A stretch of DNA of 11,644 nt from Methanobacteriota archaeon (GTDB lineage Archaea > Altiarchaeota > Altiarchaeia > IMC4 > QMZM01), in NCBI GenBank assembly GCA_903930485.1, contig CAIYYO010000093.1, positions 1-11,644 of the forward strand, given 5' to 3'. The notes below the pieces were generated by a model that saw nothing but the letters and a program-made list of their open reading frames with translations, ran no database searches and was not told the DNA's origin. Below are positions 1 to 6,837 of the stretch, one piece after another. The first letter of the stretch is position 1, and each line of letters starts with the position of its first letter. Both the position numbers and the translations under genes were made by a program.

Positions 1-714
1 AACACCGAAGACCTTTACGCAGGCATCGAATTCTCGAAAGGCACGCCTGAGGCTAAAGAACTTATCGCGAAGATAGAGGAACTGCTCGCGAAGAAGAAAA
101 AGATCCGAGAGGATTCCGCAATCAGCATTAAGCCGATTTCCGAATACGCGTCCAAAAGAGTGTTCGGCTACGGCTTCGACTACGCGGTCAAGAATCATAG
201 AAAAAAAGTCACCGCAGTCCATAAGGCGAACATCATGAAGGCTACCGACGGCTTATTCCTTGAATGCGGCAGGGAGGTTGCCAAAAAATTCCCGGGCGTG
301 GGTTTCGATGAATGCATAGTCGACAACCTGTGCATGCAGCTCGTGAAAAAGCCCGACAACTTCGACATACTCGTTGCCCCCAATCTTTACGGCGACATAA
401 TCTCGGATCTGTGCGCGGGCCTCGTCGGCGGGCTGGGCGTTGCTCCGGGAGCCAACATCGGGGACGATTACGCGGTCTTCGAACCCGTCCACGGGTCGGC
501 GCCGAAATACGCCGGCTTGGACAAAGTGAATCCTGCCGCGACCATCATCTCCGGGATACTGATGCTGCGCCACCTTAAGGAAGACAAGGCCGCGGACCGG
601 ATAGAGAAAGCCGTGGCCGAAGCATTCAGGGAAAGAAAGGTCTTGACGTACGACCTCGGAGGAACGGCCAAGGGGTCGGAATACACGGACTATCTTATCT
701 CCAAGATCGATTAA
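1..714 (+). CDS. icd: Isocitrate dehydrogenase, C-terminal part (5' end outside window)
   Basis: The frame is open from base 1 and begins inside the conserved NTEDLYAGIEF stretch, so the N-terminal part lies upstream; the internal GTG at 160 is not a start. The family oxidatively decarboxylates isocitrate to 2-oxoglutarate in the cytoplasm (TCA cycle, glutamate supply). HKANIMKATDG (from about base 220) is the isocitrate-dehydrogenase form of the metal/substrate segment; isopropylmalate dehydrogenases have DKANVL there. The cofactor loop EPVHGSAPKYAG (481-516) carries Lys-Tyr at the positions that in E. coli IDH (K344, Y345) bind the NADP 2'-phosphate. The later segment TYDLGG keeps the Tyr391 equivalent but has Gly where E. 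coli has Arg395, so the NADP determinant is only partly conserved. The debranching-enzyme gene starts 6 bases after the stop, suggesting co-transcription. Homoisocitrate or isopropylmalate dehydrogenase is less likely. The family call is firm; cofactor choice is inferred. Confidence 0.9.
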   Translation, partial: NTEDLYAGIEFSKGTPEAKELIAKIEELLAKKKKIREDSAISIKPISEYASKRVFGYGFDYAVKNHRKKVTAVHKANIMKATDGLFLECGREVAKKFPGVGFDECIVDNLCMQLVKKPDNFDILVAPNLYGDIISDLCAGLVGGLGVAPGANIGDDYAVFEPVHGSAPKYAGLDKVNPAATIISGILMLRHLKEDKAADRIEKAVAEAFRERKVLTYDLGGTAKGSEYTDYLISKID

Positions 715-720
715 AAAACA

Positions 721-2670
721 ATGGTCTTCACCGTCCCTAAGAGGACTCGCCCGGACCTCCCATTCGCCCGCTTCGTCGAGCAGGACCTCACCCCTGAAAA
801 GGGCAGGGAGCTTGAATGGCTTCTTACCAACGGCATCGGAGGATATTCTTCTACCACAATCCTGGGCCTGAACACCAGGAAATACCACGGCCTGCTTGTT
901 TCTTCGGACGACGACCTTTCCAGGTATGTCTATCTGCAAAAACTTGAGGAGGAAGTGGTTTCAGGAAGCAACGTCAGGCCTCTCTCAGTAAACGAATACG
1001 AGGACCGGAGCGTTTCCGACGGATGGAGGGAACTAACCGCATTCGAGCAGAATTACGAATCAGTCACCTTCCACTACAACACGTGGTCTGCCGACGTTTC
1101 CAAAACCGTCAGCATGGTTCAGGGCAAGAACGCAGTCGTCGTGTCCTACCATGTCAGGAACAAGATGCGCGAGTCCATCAAATTCAACGTCAACCTCCTG
1201 GTGAATTCAAGGAACATCTACGAGCTCTCAAAAGCCGGGAAAAGCCTCTACGAGCTCAAGATATTCAGCCCAAAGATACTTTCGCTAAAATCCGCGAAAG
1301 GCTACCTGACCGTCTACTCGGACAAGGCCTCATGCAGCGTGAGCCCGCTCAACGCGAAGTGGATGAAGAACGTCTTCTACTCGACGGACTACGAGAGAGG
1401 AGACGACTGCGTCGAAGACATCCACTACCCGGCATCCTTCTCGATAAACATCCCTGCTGCCGAATCCGATGATTTCTCCATCGTCGCCCTGGGATACGGG
1501 ACCGAGGAAAAAGCCGCGGAGGCCATAAAAGACATCCAAAAAGGCGGGGCCGAGAACGGAAGGATCATGGGCAACGGCCTTGCGTCCTCTATATTGAAAC
1601 TGCTCGCGAGCGGGGATTCGTTCGTGGTAAAGGCGGGCGGCGTTGAGACGGTCATAGCCGGGTACCACTGGTTTGGGGAATGGGGCAGGGACGCGATGAT
1701 ATCGCTCCCGGGGATTACGTTCATAAACGGCAGGTTCGACAAGGCCGAAGCAGTTTTCTCGCACTTCCTCGACAACGCAGGCCCGAACGGGCTGCCGAAC
1801 AGGTTCATCGACGGAAAACCGCAGTACGGAGACTACGATAGTTCGCTATGGATGATCGATCGGCTCTATCAGTACATGAAATACGTCGGCCCTGAAAAAG
1901 CGCTTCCGTTGCTGAGCAGGAACTGGCCCAAGCTCAAGGAGATGATGAAGACCTACGAAGGCATGGAGATGGACGGACTCATCATGCACAAGTCCGGGAC
2001 ATGGATGGACACGCTCCAGAGGGATTCGGCGGTCGAAGTCCAGGCCCTGTGGTACAACGCGCTCAAGATTATGCAGTCTTTCTCGGAGATCGTCGGCGAC
2101 AAAAGGTTCTCGACAGAGGATTTATGCAAAAAATTCGAATCCAGCTTCCACGACAGGTACTGGAACGGGAAATACCTGAAGGACTGCTTGGGAGACAACT
2201 CCATCAGGCCCAACCAGGTCATAGCAGTATCCCTTGACCACTCCGCCCTCGATGCAAGCGATTCCAGGAAGGTGCTTGAATTCGTCAGGGAAGAGCTTCT
2301 GACGCCCTACGGTTTGCGGACGTTGAGCACCAAAGACGACCGATACAAAGGACAGTATAAAGGGAATTTCGCCGAAAGAGAGTCGGCGTACCATAACGGG
2401 ACCGTGTGGCCGTGGCTCCTCGGACCGTACCTGAAGGCGTGCGCCAAATACGACAGCGACAAAGGCGTCATGCAAAAAATACTCGAGCCCCTCTTTGAGA
2501 AACACATAAACGAGGCAGGCATCGGCACCATTTCAGAGATATTCGACGGAGACCCCCCTCACAGGCCGAGGGGTTGCATCTCCCAGGCCTGGTCTGTGGC
2601 AGAGCCGCTGAGAGCGTATTACGAGGACGTGATGGGTAAGAAGCCGCCTTATTCTACCTTGTTCCATTAA
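721..2670 (+). CDS. Glycogen-debranching enzyme, amylo-1,6-glucosidase type
   Basis: A 649-residue enzyme expected to remove alpha-1,6-linked glucose from glycogen or limit dextrins in the cytoplasm. The N-terminal domain (about 1-270) shows the archaeal/bacterial GDE_N pattern: EWLLTNGIGGYSSTTILGLN at about 33-52, then TRKYHGLLV. The C-terminal (alpha/alpha)6 catalytic domain has AGYHWFGEWGRDAM (W321-G-R-D324), LWMIDR near residue 380, TWMDT (427-431), VEVQALWYNAL, HNGTVWPWLLGPY, and SEIFDGD (about 605-611) followed by HRPRGCISQAWSVAE. These match the family's catalytic and substrate-binding blocks in order, and the length is normal. Start choice: ATG at 721 is 6 bases after the icd stop, with no strong Shine-Dalgarno, so the gene is probably read from the upstream transcript. 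The last 17 bases overlap the convergent kinase gene. The frame is intact and antisense ORFs are shadows. Confidence 0.95.
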   Translation: MVFTVPKRTRPDLPFARFVEQDLTPEKGRELEWLLTNGIGGYSSTTILGLNTRKYHGLLVSSDDDLSRYVYLQKLEEEVVSGSNVRPLSVNEYEDRSVSDGWRELTAFEQNYESVTFHYNTWSADVSKTVSMVQGKNAVVVSYHVRNKMRESIKFNVNLLVNSRNIYELSKAGKSLYELKIFSPKILSLKSAKGYLTVYSDKASCSVSPLNAKWMKNVFYSTDYERGDDCVEDIHYPASFSINIPAAESDDFSIVALGYGTEEKAAEAIKDIQKGGAENGRIMGNGLASSILKLLASGDSFVVKAGGVETVIAGYHWFGEWGRDAMISLPGITFINGRFDKAEAVFSHFLDNAGPNGLPNRFIDGKPQYGDYDSSLWMIDRLYQYMKYVGPEKALPLLSRNWPKLKEMMKTYEGMEMDGLIMHKSGTWMDTLQRDSAVEVQALWYNALKIMQSFSEIVGDKRFSTEDLCKKFESSFHDRYWNGKYLKDCLGDNSIRPNQVIAVSLDHSALDASDSRKVLEFVREELLTPYGLRTLSTKDDRYKGQYKGNFAERESAYHNGTVWPWLLGPYLKACAKYDSDKGVMQKILEPLFEKHINEAGIGTISEIFDGDPPHRPRGCISQAWSVAEPLRAYYEDVMGKKPPYSTLFH

Positions 2671-3589
2671 GGCCTTTTAATCCAGAAAGGCGCAGCGCGT
2701 CCTCGCACGATGGATAACCTAGTGACCCATATCCCGTGGTGCTGATCGCCGCAGCCGAGCCCGCGAACCTTCCTATTTCTTTTAAGTCCCAGCCTTTTGA
2801 ATGGCCGTAAACAAAGGCCGCGTCGAATACGTCGCCTGCGCCGGTCGTATCGACCACTTTGACTTTATAGGCCGGAAACCTGACTCTGCAATCCCTTGTG
2901 CAGATATAGCTCCCGTTTTTCCCCATTTTTAATCCAACTATACCAGGGCCCATGTCGAGCAAGGCGTCGCAGACATCGTCTTTATCCTTTAGCCCTGTTA
3001 TGGCTCTAGCCTCGGACTGATTGGGAAAGAATATGTCGACGGCCGTAAGCGTTTTACGCACCAATGATACGTCGGCTTTTTTCCAGCCGCTTGGGTCGAA
3101 TCCCGTATCGAAGCTCACCCTCATGCCTTTTCCGTGCGCGTAGTCGAGCAGTTTCTTCGTCTCCTTCCTCAGGCCCTGCAGGAAAAAGCTGGCAACATGC
3201 AGATACCTCCCGGAAATCAGGTCGTAATCGACGTCTTTCATCCGTAGGCCCGAATTGGCGCCCGGATAGGTCAGGAACGAACGGGTAAAATCCTTGAAAG
3301 CTATCGCAATAGTCGCGCCAGTCCTTTCCCCGTCCAGAATCCGCAGGTCAAGATTAGGTATCTCCGACAGGTCCTTCCTAACGTATTCGCCGAAGAAGTC
3401 GCACCCCAGCCGCCCAATGAACCTGACGTCGAGGCCCAGAAGCGCGGCCGCCTTGGAAAAATTAGCCGAACAACCCCCGGTGCTCATATAGATCCCGTCG
3501 ACTAACTCCTGCCCGTCCCTTGCCGGATAGTCTTTAATCGCCGAGGACAGTATGTCTACGTTAACGTCCCCTACCGAAGTAACGTCCAT
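2654..3589 (-). CDS. PfkB-family carbohydrate/nucleoside kinase
   Basis: A 311-residue ribokinase-fold kinase that transfers ATP phosphate to a sugar or nucleoside; the substrate cannot be read from the sequence. Family marks: N-terminal GDVNVDI (7-13), the GGCSAN substrate-binding segment (38-43) and DTTGAGDVFDAAF, with the anion hole and catalytic base at G250-A-G-D253. The minus-strand frame stays open to 3685, but ATG 3589 is preferred. The family fold starts right there (MDVTSVGDVN), the upstream codons look unrelated to the family, and a TATA box sits about 30 bases before it, placing transcription start at or within a few bases of the ATG. The stop at 2654 overlaps the end of the debranching gene tail-to-tail by 17 bases. 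Next to a glycogen debrancher a role in sugar metabolism is plausible, but that is only context. Confidence 0.9.
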   Translation of the reverse strand: MDVTSVGDVNVDILSSAIKDYPARDGQELVDGIYMSTGGCSANFSKAAALLGLDVRFIGRLGCDFFGEYVRKDLSEIPNLDLRILDGERTGATIAIAFKDFTRSFLTYPGANSGLRMKDVDYDLISGRYLHVASFFLQGLRKETKKLLDYAHGKGMRVSFDTGFDPSGWKKADVSLVRKTLTAVDIFFPNQSEARAITGLKDKDDVCDALLDMGPGIVGLKMGKNGSYICTRDCRVRFPAYKVKVVDTTGAGDVFDAAFVYGHSKGWDLKEIGRFAGSAAAISTTGYGSLGYPSCEDALRLSGLKGLNGTR

Positions 3590-3614
3590 CGCATAAAATA
3601 CTTCACAATTAAAG

Positions 3615-3622
3615 CTTTTATA
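3615..3622 (-). promoter_or_regulatory. TATA box of the PfkB kinase gene, near-leaderless transcript
   Basis: Minus strand reads GGTATAAAAGC. Its centre is about 30 bases before ATG 3589, close to the usual archaeal TATA-to-start distance of about 26, so the mRNA would begin within a few bases of the ATG. This supports the short start over the open frame reaching 3685. Confidence 0.6.
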
Positions 3623-3674
3623 CCCTGATGGCTTAAATCTACAATACTCCCTTTTTTTCGGGACCCAATAATAC

Positions 3675-3680
3675 AGGTGA
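3675..3680 (+). promoter_or_regulatory. Shine-Dalgarno site of the small secreted protein
   Basis: AGGTGA lies 4 bases before ATG 3685 and matches the archaeal GGTGA consensus complementary to the 16S rRNA 3' end. It fixes the start, though the spacing is slightly short. A possible TATA-like TTAAAT lies at 3633-3638, which would give a leader of about 20 bases. Confidence 0.6.
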
Positions 3681-3684
3681 GACA

Positions 3685-3945
3685 ATGGACAAAAGGAAAT
3701 TCACGCTATCAGGCATAGTGATCGTGCTAATGGTAATACTAACGGTTGCGCCCTCTAACCTGCAGGGCTCGAAGACAGGAACCTGCAAATACCCCTGCCA
3801 GTGCAATAACGCTCCGGGATGGACCGGGACCTGCACCATCGACAAGCCGATCGCCTTAAAAGGCGTCTGCTGGTGGGTCTCCAAGCATACGTGCGTGGAC
3901 GGCTGCCAGGTGTCGGTCGTGAACCAGCCGTGCCCTGAGAAGTAA
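3685..3945 (+). CDS. Small secreted or anchored cysteine-rich protein
   Basis: Unrecognised 86-residue protein. A basic N-terminus (MDKRKF) leads into a hydrophobic stretch at about residues 8-22 (LSGIVIVLMVILTVA), typical of a signal peptide or signal anchor. The remaining ~60 residues hold eight cysteines in the pattern CxxxCxC...C...C...C...C...C, including KYPCQCNNAP and GVCWWVSKHTC. An even number of cysteines after a signal sequence suggests up to four disulfide bonds in an exported mini-protein. It is preceded by a good Shine-Dalgarno site and is convergent with a membrane-anchored thioredoxin/DsbA fusion, which could act on it; that link is inference. The signal sequence, cysteine pattern and ribosome-binding site argue for a real gene. 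I cannot name a family. Confidence 0.7.
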   Translation: MDKRKFTLSGIVIVLMVILTVAPSNLQGSKTGTCKYPCQCNNAPGWTGTCTIDKPIALKGVCWWVSKHTCVDGCQVSVVNQPCPEK

Positions 3946-3965
3946 AAGCCTCAGCTGTTTCTAAG

Positions 3966-3993
3966 AAAAAGATTAAAAAAGAAAATAAAAAAA
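3966..3993 (-). terminator. Poly-U terminator of the FKBP-thioredoxin fusion gene
   Basis: Read on the minus strand, the region just after the TAA stop (3996-3998) is a series of T runs (7, 4, 6 and 5 long) without a hairpin, the usual form of archaeal intrinsic termination. The + strand shows only A runs here, so it would act on the minus-strand gene. Confidence 0.6.
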
Positions 3994-3995
3994 TA

Positions 3996-5591
3996 TTAAG
4001 CCGACGCGCATCCGCCGCTCGACGACGCCGCTGCCGTCGAGTTTCCGAACCCGAACCCTGCCGTGGGCGCGCTTGTCGACAGTTTCTGGCTGCATTCCGG
4101 CGGCTTCGTGTTGAACCCTGCGCATATCGCATCCAGGAGGCTCTGCGGATCCCTTGCCTGATTGGATATGAGCTTTCCGTTCAGCACGAAGGAAGGCGAT
4201 CCCTGGACGCCGTATTTCGTGTTGTCGGCTGCGTCTATCGGGAAAGGCGGGTAGCTTGCCCCGTTCCATTTCGATTTGTCGCCCGCGGTCGCGAGTATCT
4301 TGTACTGCGCATCGGTCTGGTTGATGCATGTGTTCAGCTTCGCGGCATCGAGGCCTACTTGTTTCACGCAGTCGTCTGATTTCCCGGCTGTGAGGAAGCA
4401 CTGCATGTAAGACAGGTATTTGTCTTTGTTGTTCGTCTGTATGCAGTACTGGCGCATGTTCTCTGTGAGTTCCTGGTTTCCGTGCATCGAGTAGTCCACG
4501 AACTTTATAGAGTAATCGACCTTATTCCCGAGCAGGTTGAGGACAGGCAATAGGCCTTTCTCTATCTGCGTTCCGTACGGGCAGTAAGACATCACGAACG
4601 CCTGGACCGAGGGCTTGTCCTGTTTCGCCGTGCATGATGCGTCCTGAGAGCATGACGGGTTGCTGCAGTCGATTGAGCCGTCCGCCTTGTAGCATACCGG
4701 ATCGTACTTGGAACCGATCGCAAGCATCAGGTAGTTCCCGGCGGGTTTCACGAATTGCGCGATGTTGGAGTAGCCGTCGACGTCTTTGATCGACGGGTCG
4801 AACAGCACCGCAGGCAGCACTTGGAGGTTCAGGGTGGTGTAAAGCTGCTGGCCCTCTGGCGTATTGTAATCGACGGTCCTGGATTCGAGTCCCGGGAATA
4901 TGCCTTTAAGCTCTGCTTCCAGCATCGTCGTATCGCAGGTCTTACACCGCTTGTCGTTGACGATTATCATGGAAACCTTCTGCGGCGTGGATACGTTCCT
5001 TATGATGACGTCGAATATAAGCGTCTGGTTAGCGAGCGCGCCCGTCGTGTATCCCTGCGCCGGCAGTATCGTTATGACTTTTTCCTCGCCTACTTTCATG
5101 CCTATCACGCCCTGGTCGAATCCTTCGATGACCTGTCCCGAGCCCGGAACGAAAGTGAAAGGCGCATAAGTCCTCTGCGAATTATAGACTGGAGAGCCTG
5201 CCTTGATGGCCTCGGACTGTATCGAAGTGTCGAAGACTGTCCCGTTCTGGAATTTTCCGACGTAGTCGAGGGTGACCACCATCCCGGCCGCGACGACGAC
5301 GTTGCTCGAGGAGGGCGTCGTTGTCGTGACTCCGGTTATCTGGTTAGGCGTAGTGACAGCGCATCCGGGATTATTCGAAGTAAAGATGAAATAGATGTTT
5401 CCAAGAAGCGATACGGCAAGCAGCACTGCAAGGATAAGCTGCATGCTGTTCTGCTTCTTTGCGGCCTCTTTTGCAGGCGGGTTCGCAGACGCGACTACGT
5501 CGCTCTTGCGGACATCGTTCGAAGAAATAGGATCTTGCTCCTCGGTTTCGGTTTTTTTCTGGTCCTTTTTACGTGCCTGTTTGTCTGCCAT
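3996..5591 (-). CDS. Membrane-anchored FKBP prolyl isomerase fused to thioredoxin and DsbA-like domains
   Basis: 531 residues from ATG 5591; a TTG four codons upstream (5603) is also possible but less likely. Order: lysine-rich cytoplasmic head 1-49; one membrane segment about 50-70 (MQLILAVLLAVSLLGNIYFI); Thr/Ser-rich linker; FKBP domain about 100-200 (VTLDYVGKFQNGTVFD, GSGQVIEGFDQGVIGMKVGE) without the SlyD-type IF insert; thioredoxin-fold domain about 205-297 with C216-K-T-C219 and a cis-proline at LP260; short Cys-rich linker (C300, C309, C314, C320); DsbA-like domain about 325-495 with SYC337PYG and a cis-proline segment GSPSFVLNG (P466); Gly/Ser-rich tail. The second active site keeps only the first cysteine. 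The membrane segment puts all enzymatic domains outside the cytoplasm, so a role in oxidative folding, disulfide isomerisation and prolyl isomerisation of exported proteins is inferred. The architecture is the main evidence; the exact redox direction is unknown. Confidence 0.9.
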   Translation of the reverse strand: MADKQARKKDQKKTETEEQDPISSNDVRKSDVVASANPPAKEAAKKQNSMQLILAVLLAVSLLGNIYFIFTSNNPGCAVTTPNQITGVTTTTPSSSNVVVAAGMVVTLDYVGKFQNGTVFDTSIQSEAIKAGSPVYNSQRTYAPFTFVPGSGQVIEGFDQGVIGMKVGEEKVITILPAQGYTTGALANQTLIFDVIIRNVSTPQKVSMIIVNDKRCKTCDTTMLEAELKGIFPGLESRTVDYNTPEGQQLYTTLNLQVLPAVLFDPSIKDVDGYSNIAQFVKPAGNYLMLAIGSKYDPVCYKADGSIDCSNPSCSQDASCTAKQDKPSVQAFVMSYCPYGTQIEKGLLPVLNLLGNKVDYSIKFVDYSMHGNQELTENMRQYCIQTNNKDKYLSYMQCFLTAGKSDDCVKQVGLDAAKLNTCINQTDAQYKILATAGDKSKWNGASYPPFPIDAADNTKYGVQGSPSFVLNGKLISNQARDPQSLLDAICAGFNTKPPECSQKLSTSAPTAGFGFGNSTAAASSSGGCASA

Positions 5592-5673
5592 TTTTTGTCT
5601 CAAGAGATAGGGGTCTTATTCTGTGTCAATGCAAAAACCCGTAACTATAGTGAATTAGGAGAATAATAAATAA

Positions 5674-5955
5674 TCACATCTTTCCGAGCGTTATCTCGAT
5701 CGACGATACCCGCATGGTCCCGTCTTCGCGCTGTACTTCTTCTGTGGCGATGACTATGCCTTTCACTTCGACGTCTTTCAGGAATCGCTGCCTCGAAACC
5801 TCGGCGACGTCCACCGCCGTAGAAATAGAACGCCCCCGCGCCTTTATAATCACCTCGGCCTCTCCCTTGTTGAACTGGGTGATGACTGCCATGACGTAGC
5901 TCATGACTGGTTTCTTTCCTATGTAGACGAAGTTGTTGTCTTCCTTTTCTTCCAT
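5674..5955 (-). CDS. albA: Alba, archaeal DNA/RNA-binding chromatin protein
   Basis: 93 residues from ATG 5955. The sequence follows Alba throughout: FVYIGKKPVMSYVMAVIT, with the K14-K15 pair that in Sulfolobus Alba contacts DNA and is acetylated; then IIKARGRSISTAVDVAEV, RFLKDVEV and a final RVSSIEITLGK strand. It packs chromosomal DNA as dimers and may also bind RNA. The frame extends to 6042, but ATG 5955 gives normal family length and has GAGGCGAT (5961-5968) 5 bases upstream, one mismatch from the ideal Shine-Dalgarno. A weak TATA-like stretch CTTTTATG lies at 6013-6020 on the minus strand. The fusion-protein gene follows 82 bases downstream in the same direction, with enough AT-rich sequence between them for a separate promoter. 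Confidence 0.95.
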   Translation of the reverse strand: MEEKEDNNFVYIGKKPVMSYVMAVITQFNKGEAEVIIKARGRSISTAVDVAEVSRQRFLKDVEVKGIVIATEEVQREDGTMRVSSIEITLGKM

Positions 5956-5960
5956 GGAAT

Positions 5961-5968
5961 ATCGCCTC
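5961..5968 (-). promoter_or_regulatory. Shine-Dalgarno site that sets the Alba start
   Basis: GAGGCGAT on the minus strand, spaced 5 bases from ATG 5955, has one mismatch to GAGGTGAT. It supports the 93-residue form rather than the longer open frame. Confidence 0.5.
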
Positions 5969-6064
5969 TGAACGCTGGGTGTCGATAGACTTGAACTATT
6001 TTGGATGGACGGCATAAAAGACGCCTTTCCCGGCCGCCGCACATGACGACAGGTAGATCAAAGT

Positions 6065-6074
6065 TTTATATATA
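6065..6074 (+). promoter_or_regulatory. TATA box of the KaiC-like ATPase gene
   Basis: AAAG followed by TTTATATATA is a textbook archaeal BRE plus TATA box. Start of transcription would fall near 6095, giving a leader of about 20 bases before ATG 6116. It is the clearest promoter in the window. Confidence 0.75.
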
Positions 6075-6115
6075 CAGCCGCTCATAATTAATCAAGGATT
6101 TTACGCTTTTCTAAG

Positions 6116-6820
6116 ATGAAAAAACTCGTGAAGACCGGGGTCGTGGGTCTGGATGAGCTGCTCGGAGGCGGGTTGCCCGAAGGCTCGGTGGTCGTCCTGT
6201 CAGGCCCTCCGGGCGTTGGGAAGAGCACTATCGCCATGCAGTACATAAACCAGGGAGCTATTGAAGGCGAGACAGGGATATTCCTTTCCATAGAGAACAA
6301 CGCATCCGACGTCATAGAATACGCAAGCAGCTTCGGCTGGGATTTCCTTAAGCAGCAGGAGGAGAAGAAACTCCTCATTCTGGACAGGACCATATTCACA
6401 GACGCCGAGATGCAGCTCTCCCGCGACTTCGGGGCCTTGAAGGACATACTCGACGACATGCGGCCCAAGAGGTTCGTCGTGGATTCTGTGACGCTGTTCG
6501 ACTTCCTCTTCAGGGACGACATCTCAAGGAAGATGAATATGATGAAGTTCGTGGAACTGATGAAAAAGCACAGCTGCACGGTCATCATGACACTCAAGCA
6601 GCCCGAAGACTTTCCGACACTCATATACACCGACTGGCACTTCCTGGCCGACGGCCTCATCGTGATGTTCTGGAACAGGAACCGGGCAGAGAACGAGAGA
6701 TGCATCTGGACGGTAAAGCTCAGAGGGCATGCCATAGACACGAACATAAGGCCGCTAAAGATCACCGACAAGGGGCTGGTCATCTATACGAACGACATAC
6801 CGTCGATACCGCAGCGCTAG
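6116..6820 (+). CDS. Single-domain KaiC/RadA-like RecA-family ATPase
   Basis: 234 residues. Opens with VKTGVVGLDELLGGGLPEGSVV, the typical KaiC/RadB-type entry, then Walker A GPPGVGKST (30-38) and Walker B RFVVDS (119-124, D123). After the second strand, where KaiC proteins carry the EE pair, the sequence is FLSIENN, leaving one glutamate (E60). There is one RecA core, no second KaiC domain, no helix-hairpin-helix and no N-terminal zinc finger, so it is neither RadA nor Sms. Archaeal proteins of this class bind ATP and are linked to signalling, motility (FlaH-like) or repair; the particular role cannot be read here. It is divergent from Alba across 160 bases and has its own strong TATA box. 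It ends 17 bases before the convergent dtdA stop. Confidence 0.85.
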   Translation: MKKLVKTGVVGLDELLGGGLPEGSVVVLSGPPGVGKSTIAMQYINQGAIEGETGIFLSIENNASDVIEYASSFGWDFLKQQEEKKLLILDRTIFTDAEMQLSRDFGALKDILDDMRPKRFVVDSVTLFDFLFRDDISRKMNMMKFVELMKKHSCTVIMTLKQPEDFPTLIYTDWHFLADGLIVMFWNRNRAENERCIWTVKLRGHAIDTNIRPLKITDKGLVIYTNDIPSIPQR

Positions 6821-6837
6821 GCTGGGACGTTAGGTCG

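Noticed and set aside
253..939. 228-codon minus frame
   Set aside because: Antisense to isocitrate dehydrogenase and the debranching enzyme, both with strong family motifs.
3590..3685. N-terminal extension of the PfkB kinase
   Set aside because: The added 32 residues do not match the family and would contain the TATA box in coding sequence.
4755..5666. 303-codon + strand frame
   Set aside because: It lies antisense to the FKBP-thioredoxin fusion, whose domains are unmistakable; it is rich in Arg/Asp-type shadow composition and has no recognisable motif.
6088..6783. 231-codon minus frame
   Set aside because: Antisense shadow of the KaiC-like ATPase; Ser-rich low-quality composition and no domain.
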